Notes: generated by a model not told the origin, from the sequence alone. Shown: positions 46,095 to 58,083, numbered from the stretch's first letter. The stretch is 64,000 bases of DNA from Sinotaia quadrata (GCA_028829895.1 CM054178.1:105807558-105871557); one strand, 5' to 3'. Numbers and translations are program-made.

Positions 46095-46956
46095 GAAAGA
46101 ATTAAATAGAAGAACGCGCTTCCATTAAAGTCTTGGATGATGAGTAATAAGTTATACATGAATGATGATAAAACTGAAATAGTGTTTATTGTTCCTAACA
46201 TGGTTTCTAAATAATTACAACTACCACAGTTAAAGAATATAGATCCATTAAATTTAGCCAGCCACAGAGAAAACTAGGGGTCATTTTGGAGAGCTTTTTG
46301 GCGAACAGACATCTGGGTATAGTGTTTGATAGTCAAGGAATATCGATGACTACCATTAAATGTCGTCAGCATCAGAGAAATGTAGGTGTCATTTTACATT
46401 TTTTGGGGGGGCCGCATTGATATCGTGTGTCGTGTTTGATAACGTTTAGCCGCTTAAAAATCTGCGCGCCATGTTTGACAGCTCTGTCTCATTGCAACGT
46501 TACTTGAAGAGCAGCATTTGTAGAGCGAAGACGAATCATCAACACTACCTGCACTTGTCTCTCCGATCTTTGTGTTCACAAGAGTTCTCTCGACTTGTAA
46601 TTGCTACACTCTACTTTCTGTAACCTGTCACTGTGTCTGCTGAACTTGTGTTCACAAGAGTTCTCTCGACTTGTAATTGCTACACTCTACTTTCTGTAAC
46701 CTGTCACTGTGTCTGCTGAACTTGTGTTCACAAGAGTTCTCTCGACTTGTAATTGCTACACTCTACTTTCTGTAACCTGTCACTGTGTCTGCTGAACTTG
46801 TGTTCACAAGAGTTCTCTCGACTTGTAATTGCTACACTCTACTTTCTGTAACCTGTCACTGTGTCTGCTGAACTTCAAAGCGTTCAAAACTCTGCAGCTA
46901 GGATAATTCGTTGGGCACCCAAACCAATCAAGCCACTTGTTCACAGTCTCCACTAG
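46095..46956 (+). pseudogene. Decayed LINE reverse transcriptase C-terminal region (CR1/L2/Jockey-like)
   Basis: At 46131-46213 the plus strand reads SWMMSNKLYMNDDKTEIVF, the typical motif after the RT palm of CR1/L2/Jockey-type non-LTR elements (W-M-x-x-N-K-L-x-L-N-x-x-K-T-E). At about 46310-46400 an LGIVFDSQ..SMT block follows, and at 46471 another MFDSSVSLQRYLKS block; both resemble the LGVxFDSxLSM motif. A remnant of the S-R-L-D-Y-C-N motif lies at 46598. Finally 46873-46956 reads LQSVQNSAARIIRWAP then PLVHSLH, the thumb-side signature. Stops and frame changes separate the blocks, and the FDS motif appears more than once, so the copy is dead and rearranged. The segment 46569-46872 is a tandem array formed from the element's own sequence. 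Confidence 0.88.
46569..46872. repeat. 76-bp minisatellite inside the LINE relic, 4 copies
   Basis: Units start at 46569, 46645, 46721 and 46797 and are almost identical. Each contains CACAAGAGTTCTCTCGACTT and CTGTCACTGTGTCTGCTGAA. The last unit runs directly into the LINE motif LQSVQNSAAR, and the first is entered from LINE-like sequence, so the unit is a stretch of the element itself that became tandemly amplified. Confidence 0.95.
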
Positions 46957-47215
46957 GATGAAGATGAAAAACTGACGTTGAAGAAATACGGATGAAGATT
47001 GAACACTGGCATTGAAGAAATATGGATGAAGATGGAACAGTGACAATGAAGTGATACGAATGAAGATGGAACACTAGAATTGAAGAAGTATAGATGAAGA
47101 TGGAACACTGACATTGAAGAAATACTAATGAAGATGGAACACTGACATTGAAGAGATACGAATGAAGATGGAACACTGGCATTGAAGAGATACTGATAGA
47201 GATGGAATAAAGTGA
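46957..47215. repeat. 34-bp minisatellite, about 8 copies
   Basis: GATGAAGATGGAACACTGACATTGAAGA followed by GATACG/AATACG, starting at 46957, 46991 and 47025. It begins exactly where LINE similarity ends. Confidence 0.93.
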
Positions 47216-47224
47216 CGATGAAAC

Positions 47225-47945
47225 AATGGTATTGGAACTAAAGTGTACTGCTTAGATTTACTTGTGAGTGTATCAGTTCAATGCAACTCTGTAACTTTTA
47301 TTTATTTTTTTAAAAGAAAACTTCATTAAGCTGTTGATATGCAGGTGACTGGAAAATTCGCATCTTTAGTGAATCAAGACAACATCGCTTCTACCAATAA
47401 GAACATCTCATGACTGTGGAATAGTAATTAGTTTCATTTCCTTTAGAAGAAATTGTTACCATTTATATAATTTCAGATAATATATACACTCACATTAGTA
47501 CCGCTCTTTATCGACTATCCCTATTTTCCACACAACAACAGAATTGTCATAAAACATTGTTACAGCGTCCAAAATCTTTGAAAATTTGATTAGAAGTGAC
47601 TAATAAGGTTCAAATGTTTGACCTCCTCCCTCCAATCCTATTTCTATTCATCAGAGCCGAGCATTAGAAGCACAATAATATTAGCTCCAGCTGTCGCACT
47701 TCACTTAAACAGGGCTACAACTCTGAACGGGAAACGGATTCCGTTGACAATCGATCTAGGAAGCAATGCACGGGTTCGAAGCACGAGTTTGCTATACGTG
47801 GTTCTGACGTAAGAGATAGTGTTTGTTTTAAAAAATGAAATTTTCTTTCTGGAATCGATTTTAGAGGAATTTTATTTGCGCTTTAATGACCTTGACATTA
47901 AAGAAGCAATCATAATACTTGTAACCAGTGTCCCTGTCTTATATG
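47225..47945. other. Non-coding stretch
   Basis: No gene was seen. GGGTTCGAAGCACG near 47770 resembles a tRNA B box, but no A box or fold supports a tRNA. Confidence 0.4.
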
Positions 47946-47948
47946 TCT

Positions 47949-48226
47949 AACGTACTAGAACATGAAAGAGAATTTCAACTGACTATATAATTATAACGTA
48001 CTAGAACATGAAAGAGAAGTTCAACTGACTATATAATTATAACGTACTAGAACATGAAAGAGAAGTTCAACTGACTATATAATTATAACGTACTAGAACA
48101 TGAAAGAGAAGTTCAACTGACTATATAATTATTACGTACTAGAACATGAAAGAGAAGTTCAACTGACTATATAATTATAACGTATTAGAACATGAAAGAG
48201 AAGTTCATCTGTCTTATATGTCTAAT
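47949..48226. repeat. 46-bp minisatellite, 6 copies
   Basis: AACGTACTAGAACATGAAAG starts at 47949, 47995, 48041, 48087, 48133 (ATTACG) and 48179. Degenerate copies continue to about 48290. Confidence 0.95.
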
Positions 48227-48545
48227 TTACTGGAGCATAAAGGAGATCATCTGTCTTATATTACTAAAGTTCTAGAACATGAAAGAAAATATTATCTATA
48301 ACGTGTTTTTTTAAAAAATGCAACAAACTGTGTAGTATGAAATAATGCGAGTCTTTACCTTGAACACGTACTAGTCTGTGTATATCTTAATTTAGAATCC
48401 AACCCAACTAAAACGATTTTTATTTTGTTTACAACCAAACGGTACAAATATTTATCTTCAACCCAACGCAACAAGAACTTTTTTTTTTTAATTTTGTTTA
48501 CACACCAAACGGAACACATATATATCTTTAACACAATCCAGCTAG

Positions 48546-48745
48546 AATATATATATGGGGAAAATCAGATTTGGTCTGCATCACTTAGCATAATATATAT
48601 ATGGGGAAAATCATATTTGGTCTGCATTACTTAGCATAATATATATATATATATATGGGGAAAATCAGATTTAGTCTGCATCACTTAGCATAATATATAT
48701 ATATGGGGAAAATCAGATTTGGTCTGCATCACTTAGCATAATATC
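48546..48745. repeat. 46-54-bp minisatellite with an internal (AT)n, 4 copies
   Basis: GGGGAAAATCAGATTTGG followed by TCTGCATCACTTAGCATA and an AT run. GGGG occurs at 48557, 48603, 48657 and 48705, so periods are 46, 54 and 48, all explained by AT-run length. Confidence 0.94.
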
Positions 48746-48749
48746 CCTT

Positions 48750-49740
48750 CCACAATATGTTCACATTAGCAAGGGGAGGAGGATACGAGTGGAACTCATC
48801 CTGAATAAAATTTCCTCTAAGTACATAGGGCACATAACTCTAGATCTTATCCAGTAAGAAAAAAGAAGATATTGTGAGACTGATTCATACGATTTAACTC
48901 CAAATTTGTTTGTTAACAATGGCTAAAGGAAACTTGCCAGTAAATTTGGATTGATGGATAAGTAATGTATTTTAATATACTTTGAGTAGATGTCCGATTG
49001 TAAGCACTGAGCAATGTTGCCAATAGTGCATGTAACGTAAGGTGCAAATACAGAAGAGTGTTGTCCAAGGTGGTGTTATAAGACATCAAGCAGGTTAGCA
49101 TGTACTAAATTATTTTATTTTATTAACCACCCTGCTATGCTTTGTATAGTGATGCTATTATATCCTTGTACAGACTGAACCAGCTTAGTGACTTAAGTTC
49201 ACACGTTAAAAGCTGTTGAGAAAAAGCATAGCACATAAACTGGAATTTCTATATGTGTTGGAGATTTTCATCCATGGAAACAATTTCTGTACAAATGTAC
49301 AGAGATATTTTTACTTTTGCTTGGCCCAGTTCCGTTTTGTGGACAAGTGCTACCATTCCAGATCTGAAGTACTGCATCGGCCACCAAACTACCTCATTCT
49401 ATCTATATACAATGCTTCCAGTTACTCACTCTGTCAGCAACCCTCCGGAAAGATATCTTCTAGACTAATCCTCTTCTGTAGAGATAAAACACTCTAAGTT
49501 ATTTATATTTTTCATAGTGTACAGTTTCTGCACTAATTCTCATCCACCTGTGAGCTCACTGAACTATTTTTACACCATAATACATGCTGCAGTATTAATT
49601 ACATAGACTTTTAAAATTTACAGATCATGTGGCATATAGCAGCCACAATGCTGGCACATATCAGTCACAATGCTGGCATATATCAGTCACGATAAATGCA
49701 CATGGCAAATGTGTCTTAGCCCACACTTAATGGCACTAGA
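48750..49740. other. Non-coding stretch
   Basis: Short duplication of ATGCTGGCA..ATATCAGTCAC at 49649-49690. ORFs near 49216-49497 have no known motif. Confidence 0.45.
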
Positions 49741-49741
49741 G

Positions 49742-49925
49742 GAAGTAATGGTGGGTACGATGATATACAAGAGAGGTCGCGGGAGTCTATGCTCAATAGG
49801 CCGAGAGGGAGCAATGGTGGGTAGGGTGATGCGCGGGAGAGGTTGCGGGAGTGTACTCTTAATGGACCGAGAGGGAGTAATGGTGGGTACAATGATACAC
49901 AGGAGACGTCGCGGGGGTTGGTGGG
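49742..49925. repeat. 69-bp G-rich tandem repeat, about 2.7 copies
   Basis: GAGGGAGTAATGGTGGGTAC followed by a GATGATACACxxGAGA block and GGTCGCGGGAGT recurs at about 69 bp. Because 69 is a multiple of 3, a 117-codon plus ORF and a 121-codon minus ORF result; neither has family support. Confidence 0.85.
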
Positions 49926-50084
49926 TGGGTGCATTTTTGACATGTTTGATAAAGATTTCACTTCCGCTGCAATCTTTCGTTGATTTCGCAGACATGCGTA
50001 AGCACTGCGTGAGAGATTTGTAAGGGAGACAGGTGAAGTTGCATGAACACAAAGAGAAAAAAATGATTAGAATAAGTGCAATTT

Positions 50085-50325
50085 TAGCAGGTCACCCCAG
50101 TGGCCACTCTTGCTGACTTTAACTGTTAAGTGATCTTTAAAGTGCACGACTTGGAGACACTAAGCCCAAGAACAGAGCCAGGAAACAGTTAAACACCACC
50201 AGGAAACAGTTAAACACCACCAGGAAGTCCTTTCGCTACGAGCGATGATCGAACTTTGAAACACGTTAGCGAGCGGTTAGTGTCCTGTCTATTGCGCAAC
50301 CACTTGTCCTTAGCAAGAGAGCACG
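50085..50325 (-). mobile_element. tRNA-derived SINE relic
   Basis: On the minus strand a degenerate tRNA-like head carries an A-box-like AAGTGGTTGCGCAATAG (about 50290-50306) and a B-box-like AGTTCGATCAT (50245-50255), roughly 48 bases apart as in tRNA genes. It continues as CGCTCGTAGCGAAAGG, the way many mollusc tRNA SINEs do. The body has TGCACTTTAAAGATCACTTAA, a phrase I associate with invertebrate SINE bodies. A 24-bp CAGGAAACAGTTAAACACCAC duplication (50198-50222) lies inside. The head does not fold into an intact tRNA. SINE status is a pattern judgement. Confidence 0.55.
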
Positions 50326-50329
50326 TAAC

Positions 50330-50718
50330 TTGGATGGTAGCCAAACTTTTACCAATTAGAACACGAAAGTGAAGTGTGTTTCACACTCACACGAATATGA
50401 AAGTAGAATTATGTGAAGTATATAAATCGATCGAGAAAACTGTGAAAAAGAGGTTTGGCGAGCAGTTGACTCGTGATGTGGAAGATGCCTTTTCATGAAA
50501 GCATACACGCTCTTTATTATAAACGCCTAATTAATTATATAAATAATACCAATATCAGTAAGATAAATGGCAATTTTAAATCATTGCACCAAAAGTCATA
50601 TTACGAGATCAACAATAACAATATTAATTTAATGCCAAAATGGCCCTTTTTAATCGTGGAAAACTGACACACCAATCAAAAATTAAAATGTATGAAACAA
50701 TAACAGATCTTCCACCTG
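50330..50718. other. AT-rich non-coding stretch
   Basis: Nothing recognised. Confidence 0.45.
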
Positions 50719-50721
50719 GCA

Positions 50722-50935
50722 TCAATGACAATATTACTGCTTAAATATCAATGACGGTATTGCTGCTTAAATATCAATGACGGTATTACTGCTTAAATAT
50801 CAATGACAATATTGCTGCTTAAATATCAATGACGGTATTACTACTTATATATCAATGACAGTATAGTAGCTTTAATTCATTGACAGTATAGTAGCTTATA
50901 AATCAATGACAGTATTGTTGATTATATGTCATGAA
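50722..50935. repeat. 26-bp minisatellite, 8 copies
   Basis: TCAATGACGGTATTACTGCTTAAATA at 50774 and 50800, with an exact 26-bp period in the centre and diverged copies on the right. Confidence 0.92.
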
Positions 50936-51114
50936 AGTTTTAATACATGTTAACAATGGAAATCTTAACACAGCTTTTTCTTGTCTTTTTTCTTTACAAG
51001 AAACATTTCTGATTGATAATAATCAGCAACGCTAAGCTAGCTCATTCCAGAAGCAAACACACGAACGACCGAAAACAATAAAGTAAATAAAGCCACGTGA
51101 CACCGAACAGTGTG

Positions 51115-51245
51115 TATATAAATATATACATACATACATATATATACACACACACACATATATACAAATTGCAAAGAAAACGCAAAGTCAGTTAAGTGCA
51201 GTCACGTGACACTATGCAGTAAATATAAATATACACACACATGGC
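51115..51245. repeat. Low-complexity TA/CA patches and a diverged duplication
   Basis: TATATAAATATATACATACA and CACACACACATATATAC lie near 51115-51165. The segment AAGTCAAG.. CACGTGACAC..AGTGTATATAAATAT is loosely repeated. Confidence 0.6.
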
Positions 51246-51264
51246 GAAGAAAAGTCAAAGTATG

Positions 51265-51266
51265 TC

Positions 51267-51347
<81 letters not shown>

Positions 51348-51348
51348 A
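51265..51348. repeat. (ATCT)n microsatellite
   Basis: About 20 pure tetramers. Confidence 0.98.
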
Positions 51349-51464
51349 AATGCTGGGGTTCATGGACTCTTGAGAGTAGATAACAATTAAATGTTAAGCA
51401 AAGATATACTCTGTTACAATGCATTGTTGAGTAAAAACACAAAGCGGCAAAGCCAAAGTAAACA

Positions 51465-51705
51465 TAACACTATACAGTAAATTCGCATTACGGCAGTCAC
51501 ATAACACTTTACAGTAAATTCGCATTACGGCAGTCATAACACTATACAGTAAATTCGCATTACGGCAGTCATAACACTATACAGTAAATTCGTATTACGG
51601 CAGTCACATAACACTATACAGTAAATTCGCATTACGGCAGTCATAACACTATACAGTAAATTCGCATTACGGCAGTCATAACACTATACAGTAAATACGC
51701 ATTAT
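51465..51705. repeat. 35/39-bp minisatellite, 7 copies
   Basis: TACAGTAAATTCGCATTACG plus GCAGTCATAACACTA, with 35-bp spacing between 51545 and 51580. Some units have an extra CACA before TAACAC. Confidence 0.94.
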
Positions 51706-51884
51706 TTGGCCAGGCAAAGTATACGGCAGTCACGTAACATAATATATTAAATCTACTTTGCGGTATTCACATAACATTTTACCAGACCTTTTACTCTATA
51801 AATTTAATATACATGTTAATATAAGCTAGATATTTACAGTTAGTATCATTATGGCGGGTATGAGAAGCAGCACAAATTCTTCAC

Positions 51885-52440
51885 AATGCACTGTGACGGC
51901 ATAAGGGGTAGCTGCCCGACATTTCATTCATCTTCAGATTCTCAGGCTTCTAAAAACACCGTTAGACTTCAGATGGAGATCATGACGTATTATACAATCC
52001 TGGCCAACCTAGTAGGTCAGGTTGTAATAATTCACCAGATATTTAGCCCGACTGACCAAGTGACCGGTTCGGTTCGCTCCAAAATCAGCTCCCAAAGAGT
52101 AGAGTCGATCCTGCCGACGTTCAAGAAACACTGCCTGAAAAACTCTCCCAGAATTCCTCTGGTAGAAAGGTTTTGCTGAGAAAGGTCAGTTAGAATGGAC
52201 TTACTATTGAACTATGTACAGTAGTCATGATTATACTGATATGCATATTCATATATATATATATATATATGTTATTTGATACATTCTTTCTATTTTTTAT
52301 TGCACCCATATATCATATGTTCCTTACTATTTCTCTAAATGAATTACGCGCGTCTGGTGGATCAGTAACTATTTTAGGGAAATTTAGGGAAATAGTGCTC
52401 TCCGCTTTAGAACTGGCAATCTAATGGTGCCCTGTACATG
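51885..52440 (+). repeat. Dispersed repeat family A, copy 3
   Basis: This is the cleanest copy of the family seen also at 17159-17725 (minus) and 26250-27200. Order: TTTCATTCATCTTCAGATT, GGCTTCTAAAAACACCGTTAG, CATGACG, CCTAGTAGGTCAGGTTGTAA, CAGATATTTAGCCCGACTGACC, then CTGCCGACG..AAGAAACA, a GGTTTTGCTGAGAAAGTCAGT-like block, a (TA)n at 52250-52270, CATATATCATATGTTCC and GCGCGTCTGGTGGATCAGTAAC. The open frame ends at a TGA near 52177. The element class is unknown. Confidence 0.72.
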
Positions 52441-52444
52441 AAGT

Positions 52445-52870
52445 TCCTGCCACTTCTTTGCGTTCGTTAAGTGAACTCCAATCAGGTGAGTCCATTACCG
52501 ATGCGAACCCCTAAGCGTGCACTGTACTAAACTACTGACAAGGCCCGTGCAAAAGCTATCAGCCATCAGGGTCAACTTAACAACCAGCCCCGGCAAGACT
52601 ACAGAGATATATAGACAGAGCTCTTACTCTGTATACCACAGTGGACACTATGCAAACGTTGAACTGTCAGAACACATCCGCATCATTATGACTTTATAAC
52701 AATCTTTCTACCACCATTACTTTATTTCCATAAAATTTTAATCTATCCCCAAAGTTAAAAGAACCTGCGTTTTCTTTTTGAACTGTTTGCCTATCCTAAT
52801 AAGTCAGATTGCGGGTTCGTAGCCTTTTTTATAATTAATAATCTTTGTGATGTTTTAATTCCCGCACACT
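52445..52870. other. Non-coding stretch, possibly more of a family A element
   Basis: Weak word matches to 26830-27000 (TTACTCTG.., ACTATGCAAACG.., AACTGTCAGA) hint that the element continues. Not certain. Confidence 0.3.
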
Positions 52871-52874
52871 TTGC

Positions 52875-53065
52875 CTTGTAACACCTGACGCTATTAACAG
52901 GGTTCTTAACAGCGTTATAGGCCCACTGGCAAAGCAGTGCACTGGGGCCTCTATCCATACGGCCACTCACAGGAATAAAACATACCTAGATTAGCATGGG
53001 GTCCTTAAGCTCGTGAGGTCCCCGGGCAACTGCCCAGCGTGCCCATGCTTTAAGTCGTCACTGGC
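52875..53065. mobile_element. Possible DNA-transposon terminal fragment
   Basis: Read on the minus strand from 53063, the sequence begins CAGTGACGACTTAAAGCATG then GGGCACGCTGGGCAGTTGCCC. CAGTGRCG starts followed by a GGGCAGxTGCCC palindrome are common in ends of hAT- or P-like elements, but I cannot name the family and no transposase is present. Confidence 0.3.
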
Positions 53066-53140
53066 TATTAAGTGTGCTGAGATGAGTGGTTGGCCACGAT
53101 AGGGTTTAAATGTTGATCAAGTCAGCAGTGTTAAACACAA

Positions 53141-53208
53141 GATGATGATGATGAAGATGACGATAATGAAGAAAAAAGAAGATGATAATGATGACGACGA
53201 TGATGATC
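53141..53208. repeat. Imperfect (GAT)n
   Basis: GATGATGATGATGAAG.. through GATGACGACGATGATGATC, interrupted. Confidence 0.85.
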
Positions 53209-53209
53209 A

Positions 53210-53930
53210 TGGCAATGGGACCATAATTAATAGATTAACATGCATGCAGAGAGAAATTATGGTAACTCGTCAATATTTTAAACTAACCGGTCAGATCCTT
53301 GAATGTTTTTGAACAGCTTAACAGAAAACATTTAAAATAGCACACTTTCGACGCTTAAATCTCCTTTATACTCGTAAACTGGAAGAACAGGACAATTAGA
53401 AATATATCTAAAAAATACATTACTTTATATTCAGGAAATACATTACTTTATATTCAGGAAATACATTGTCGGCAAAGGATTAAATTATCTCCATTGCAAA
53501 AATTGGACCAGTGCCAAATTGAATGCTTAACACTACCTTTTATCACCACCACCCACCCTCCCATACTCATTTTATGACGCAGAAAGCGTGAGAAAAAGAC
53601 AACAATAATTACAGTCAATTAACATTTTAATTTGCTTTCGAGCTGTAAAGATTTTAAATGCTTTGGCAATATAATATACTCTTGCAAATGGAGTTACATA
53701 TTTAGAATGCTGACACTAAAGAGGCTAGCATATTACTAAAAGCAGTTAAATAAAATATCATAATGTATAGAAGAGTAGGAACAAGTTTGTTAGAAGTATT
53801 ACATATTATGGAATGAAGTTCACTGAGGACCAGAACTTTAACCAACCAATATACACCACCGTCTAGACGAAATGAAGTTCACAAGGAACTACAAACATAA
53901 CCACCAATAAACACTATCATCTTGATTGAA
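53210..53930. other. Non-coding stretch with two small duplications
   Basis: A 24-bp TACTTTATATTCAGGAAATA duplication lies at 53420-53465, and a diverged duplication of AATGAAGTTCAC..ACCACC at 53812-53905. Confidence 0.55.
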
Positions 53931-53934
53931 GTAC

Positions 53935-54640
53935 GACAAATGTCGTCGAGATATCTACTATAGACGTTTTCATGCGTGAAGGACAAAAATTGTAGTTATA
54001 CCAATAGTATAAATGTCTTAATGCTCGAAAGACAGAAATCGTCAATGGGACATGTGGTGGATTTCTTGGCCTGTGGGCGACAGATATCGTCCATACATGT
54101 CATAAACATCTTAAATATGAACGATACAAACTGTCAAGATATCTAGCACATACATTCATCCCTATCTCTGAATGACAGAAATTGAAAAGGTACGTATCAT
54201 ACATTATGAAATATGAACCGCAGAAATTGTCAAGATATCTGTCACAAATGTCTTGATGCAACAAGACAATCAGCATAAGCTTCTTGATATATACATAACA
54301 GAAATCGTCAACACATCTAACATAAGCATATGGATGTTTAAGACAGAAATCGTCACGATGTCGAGCGTAAATGTCTTCAAGTATGAACGAGATAAATCGT
54401 GAAGACATTTAACACAAGCGTCTTGATATATGAACGATGGTGATAATATAAATTACAGCATTATTGTTTTCATTGAAGAAGAACAAATATGTACAAGACA
54501 TCTGTCAACGTTTAGCTGTAAAAACGAGATAAATCATCAAGATATCTAGAATGTTCTGTTGATATCAAGCAACACTTTCAAAACACCTAGAACTGTCATC
54601 TTGATGTATGAATTACAGGAATCGTCAAAGTATTTGACGT
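53935..54640. repeat. About 50-bp degenerate tandem repeat, 12-14 copies
   Basis: Each copy has variants of GACAGAAATCGTCAAGATATCT followed by AACACAAGCGTCTTGATATATGAAC. It is old and irregular. The 102-codon minus-strand ORF at 54100-54408 with repeated CxRYLDxFC-like motifs arises from it. Confidence 0.8.
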
Positions 54641-54644
54641 GCTA

Positions 54645-55990
54645 AAGCTGAAAGTACAGTTTACACTGTTTACAGTAAACTGTTGAATAAATAGAGTTAG
54701 ACGGTGGTAGTTTTACACAAGTAAGAAATTAAAGAAATGCATGGGTTATCCTTGCCTCTAGAAATACAGCTTTAAAGTGTTATTAATGCGTATAGGTGTG
54801 TGTGTATGTGACAGAATGGGGGGGGGGGATGGGAGAGAGAGTGCATTCAAGAGAGAGAGAGAGAGAGAAGGTGGGAGGAAGCGATTATACCATATAGAAA
54901 AAATACTTACGTCACACGACACAAACCTTAACAATTAGTTTAAAGCAGTCTCCGACCATTAAGAATCTGTTTGTGAGAAGACTAAACTGTTTAACCCCTT
55001 ATATAACTGTGCGTATGTATTTTTCTATTTTATTTAAGGACAGACCTATCGTTAGGAGTACGTCATTGTAAAATGTAACTTATTATGTATAAGTGTTAAA
55101 CATCTTGTGTAGTTTTAGAGTGACTGGTCAATAAAGTAAGATAATGTCTGTAAATGGGAACAATGGCTGCTGGACAACACACTATGTTCACACTGATTAT
55201 TCTGATTATAGTGAAAATTGTACAAATATAGATGTAGCGAGTAATTATAGTTAGATTTTGTTATAAACACAACCAACTCTATAATGTGAAAGTAAACGGA
55301 ATGGGATTTGTCAGAATGCTTTATTTATCTTAACTAAAAGTAGCAGTAGTAACCCTCCTGTCTCCCCCTTCTTTTCCTTCTACATTTAAACTACAGGTCA
55401 CTGACCTTGAGTATTGCTGGGTGTTGGAGTGTAGAAGGAGTAATAGAGTCTAAGTGACAGTCCTCTCGGCAGTCAAGCAGAGATGCATATTTTTCTCCAC
55501 GCCTCAAAAAAAACAAATCCTGAACCATTCAATGTTCTATTCTCCTAAACACTTAAAATAAACATGATTAACCAGATAAGAGGTTTCCTTTATATGTATC
55601 AACCAGCAATCTTCTAAACCTACCTTGATAATACACCAATGTAAGTATAAGGAACCGTTATCACTTAAGTTGTTTAATCCCACCAATAGAAAAAAAATAG
55701 TATATTATTGTGTGAGAACAAGTATTCTACAATTTAGAGAGACTAAGTGCATGAAATGTTATTTCATTTAAACATTTATTTGTCTGTTGAATTAATTTAC
55801 CTATCGCAGACCGAGTGATCTCAACCTACCCAGTACCCAGAGCGCAAATTAGATATTGCACTATCTCCCGACCTTTCTCGTACACATTAACTTTATTATC
55901 GTCTGGATTCTTTTCGAATGTTTGTCATTAAAGGAGTTACAAATCTGTCCATATTTTCAGCGCTTAGTTCCTAAGTAAATTTACGCAACT
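54645..55990. other. Non-coding stretch with poly-G and GA patch
   Basis: A G11 tract lies at 54818-54828 followed by GAGA sequence to about 54870. Nothing else was recognised. Confidence 0.55.
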
Positions 55991-55997
55991 ATTCAGA

Positions 55998-56515
55998 GAA
56001 GTAATAGAACACTACTGATGTAGTAGTACCAATTCTTAACAAATGTAGGCAACAGAGGGAGAAGTAATAGAACACTACTGATGTAGTAGTACCAATTCTT
56101 AACAAATGTAGGCAACAAAAGACGGTGCAATAGAACAGTAATGTTGTCGAAACACTTTTTAACGAAATTAGTAAAATTAAAGGCGAAGTATTAAACACTT
56201 TTGTTTACCGAACAATTCCTAACAAAAGTAGGCAAGAGAGGAAGAAGTAATGGAACACTGTTTTCACAGACACTTATTAACGAACGTAGGCAAGAGAGGA
56301 AGACGTATAGAATACTATTGTTTTCCAAACACTTTTAACGAACGTACGCTACAGAAGAAGAAGCAATAGAACACTACTGACTAAACACGTTTTAACAAAA
56401 GTAGGCAAGAGAGGAAGAAATAATACAACACTAGTTTCCCAACACTTTTTAACAAACGTAGGTTACAGAAGAAGAAGCAATAAGAACACTGTGATTTCCA
56501 CACACTTCCTACAGA
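55998..56515. repeat. About 63-bp minisatellite, 8 copies
   Basis: GAAGTAATAGAACACTACTG starts at 55998 and 56061 in near-identical copies. Six more, increasingly diverged, follow with TTAACxAACGTAGGCAAGAG. The identical pair is at the left edge. Confidence 0.9.
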
Positions 56516-56519
56516 AAAC

Positions 56520-57055
56520 CCGATTACGGCTTTCTACTGTTCTAAAGGTGGAGAATTCAAATGCACAGTTTATTAAAGAAAACACCTTTAATTTTAAAAC
56601 CATGATTAATAATTAAACAAGATGCTCATTAATCAATGAAAGTATAGACATTAAATGTGCATAATACATTCAAAGTCAGATGAATTAAAAACAATATATT
56701 AAACAAGGCATAGAAAGAATAAAAGGCACATTAAAGGAACGTATAAATATCAAAGAAGATAATATTAAAACGGACAATTAATTAAAATTGGTACAGACAA
56801 ATTAATTTTAAGAGCATATTAATAATGTATTTTACAGAGCGTGCTGTCTGCTGTATTTGCCTAATTGATTGAGAAATATTCAATAACAGCTATGCTCGCT
56901 TGTAATTCAGGGAGACTACACATTATTGATGACTGTTAGATCTATTTGATTTGTACTTTTGCAGGGCCAAGTCATAAGCAATCGCCAAGCAGACATTCAT
57001 TCTTCCTTTGTTTTTAATTTTTTTCTGGGTTCTTTACACCGTAAGCGGTGTGATC
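56520..57055. other. AT-rich non-coding stretch
   Basis: Very A+T rich from 56570 to 56830. No gene was seen. Confidence 0.5.
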
Positions 57056-57060
57056 ATGGT

Positions 57061-57319
<259 letters not shown>

Positions 57320-57347
57320 CCCAAGCACCCACCTATCCATCCATCTA

Positions 57348-57622
57348 ACGCCGGGAGACAATATACAATATAATTGGTAAATGTAAGGCGGGAGACAATA
57401 CTTGAACAAATTTGTAAATGTGAAACCGAGAGACAATGCAATGTTTAATTTGCACAAATGAGTCAAGGGAGACAATCTAATTTGAACAAGTGAAATCTGG
57501 AGACAATACATAATCTAAGGAGTAAATGTGAATTCAAAGACACAATATAACCTAATTTATATAACTGAAATCAAGAAACAAAGCATAATCTAATTTGAAC
57601 AAATGAAATCAGGAGACATTAT
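57348..57622. repeat. About 45-bp degenerate tandem repeat, 6-7 copies
   Basis: GGGAGACAATA followed by an AATCTAATTTGAACAAATGA-like block recurs. It abuts the microsatellite. Confidence 0.75.
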
Positions 57623-57624
57623 GA

Positions 57625-58080
57625 TTATGATTTATCAATTAATAACACATAACTAAATACAACTGATATGGAATCTTAATTTATACTTATTAATAATTCT
57701 CCCATAAGACCAACATGTCTCTCACTTGGCAGATTATAAGGTGTCGTAAAACTCTACTCTTTACTCAGTAATAAGATGGCTGTTTTACTGTTGCATAATG
57801 TTTCTGCACGTGGAAACTTCTTACTAAAGGAGCAATACAAATCCGTCTTTATATTTAACGTGCCCCTCCCCTTCACCCGCTATTACGTCAACATAAGGTT
57901 TTAATATATGTGCATGAAGGCTAATAAATTTAAATTAACAAATTTATTAAATCGACAATCAAATTTACAACATATGAATATAATCAAAAGAACGTTAACT
58001 TTTACATCACTTCAGAACAATGACTGATTAAACGTTAGACACTCATTCAGTTTATACTAGCATAGACCTCAGCAGTCAAA
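57625..58080. other. AT-rich non-coding stretch
   Basis: Nothing recognised. Confidence 0.45.
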
Positions 58081-58081
58081 T

Positions 58082-58083
<2 letters not shown>

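Noticed and set aside
47760..47785. tRNA B box GGGTTCGAAGC
   Set aside because: No matching A box at the right spacing and no cloverleaf; probably chance.
49670..50052. Opposed ORFs of 117 and 121 codons
   Set aside because: Explained by the 69-bp G-rich tandem repeat; no domain or conserved context.
53935..54640. Cysteine-patterned minus-strand ORF at 54100-54408
   Set aside because: The repeated CxRYLDxFC-like pattern follows directly from a degenerate 50-bp nucleotide repeat that shifts frame elsewhere in the array.
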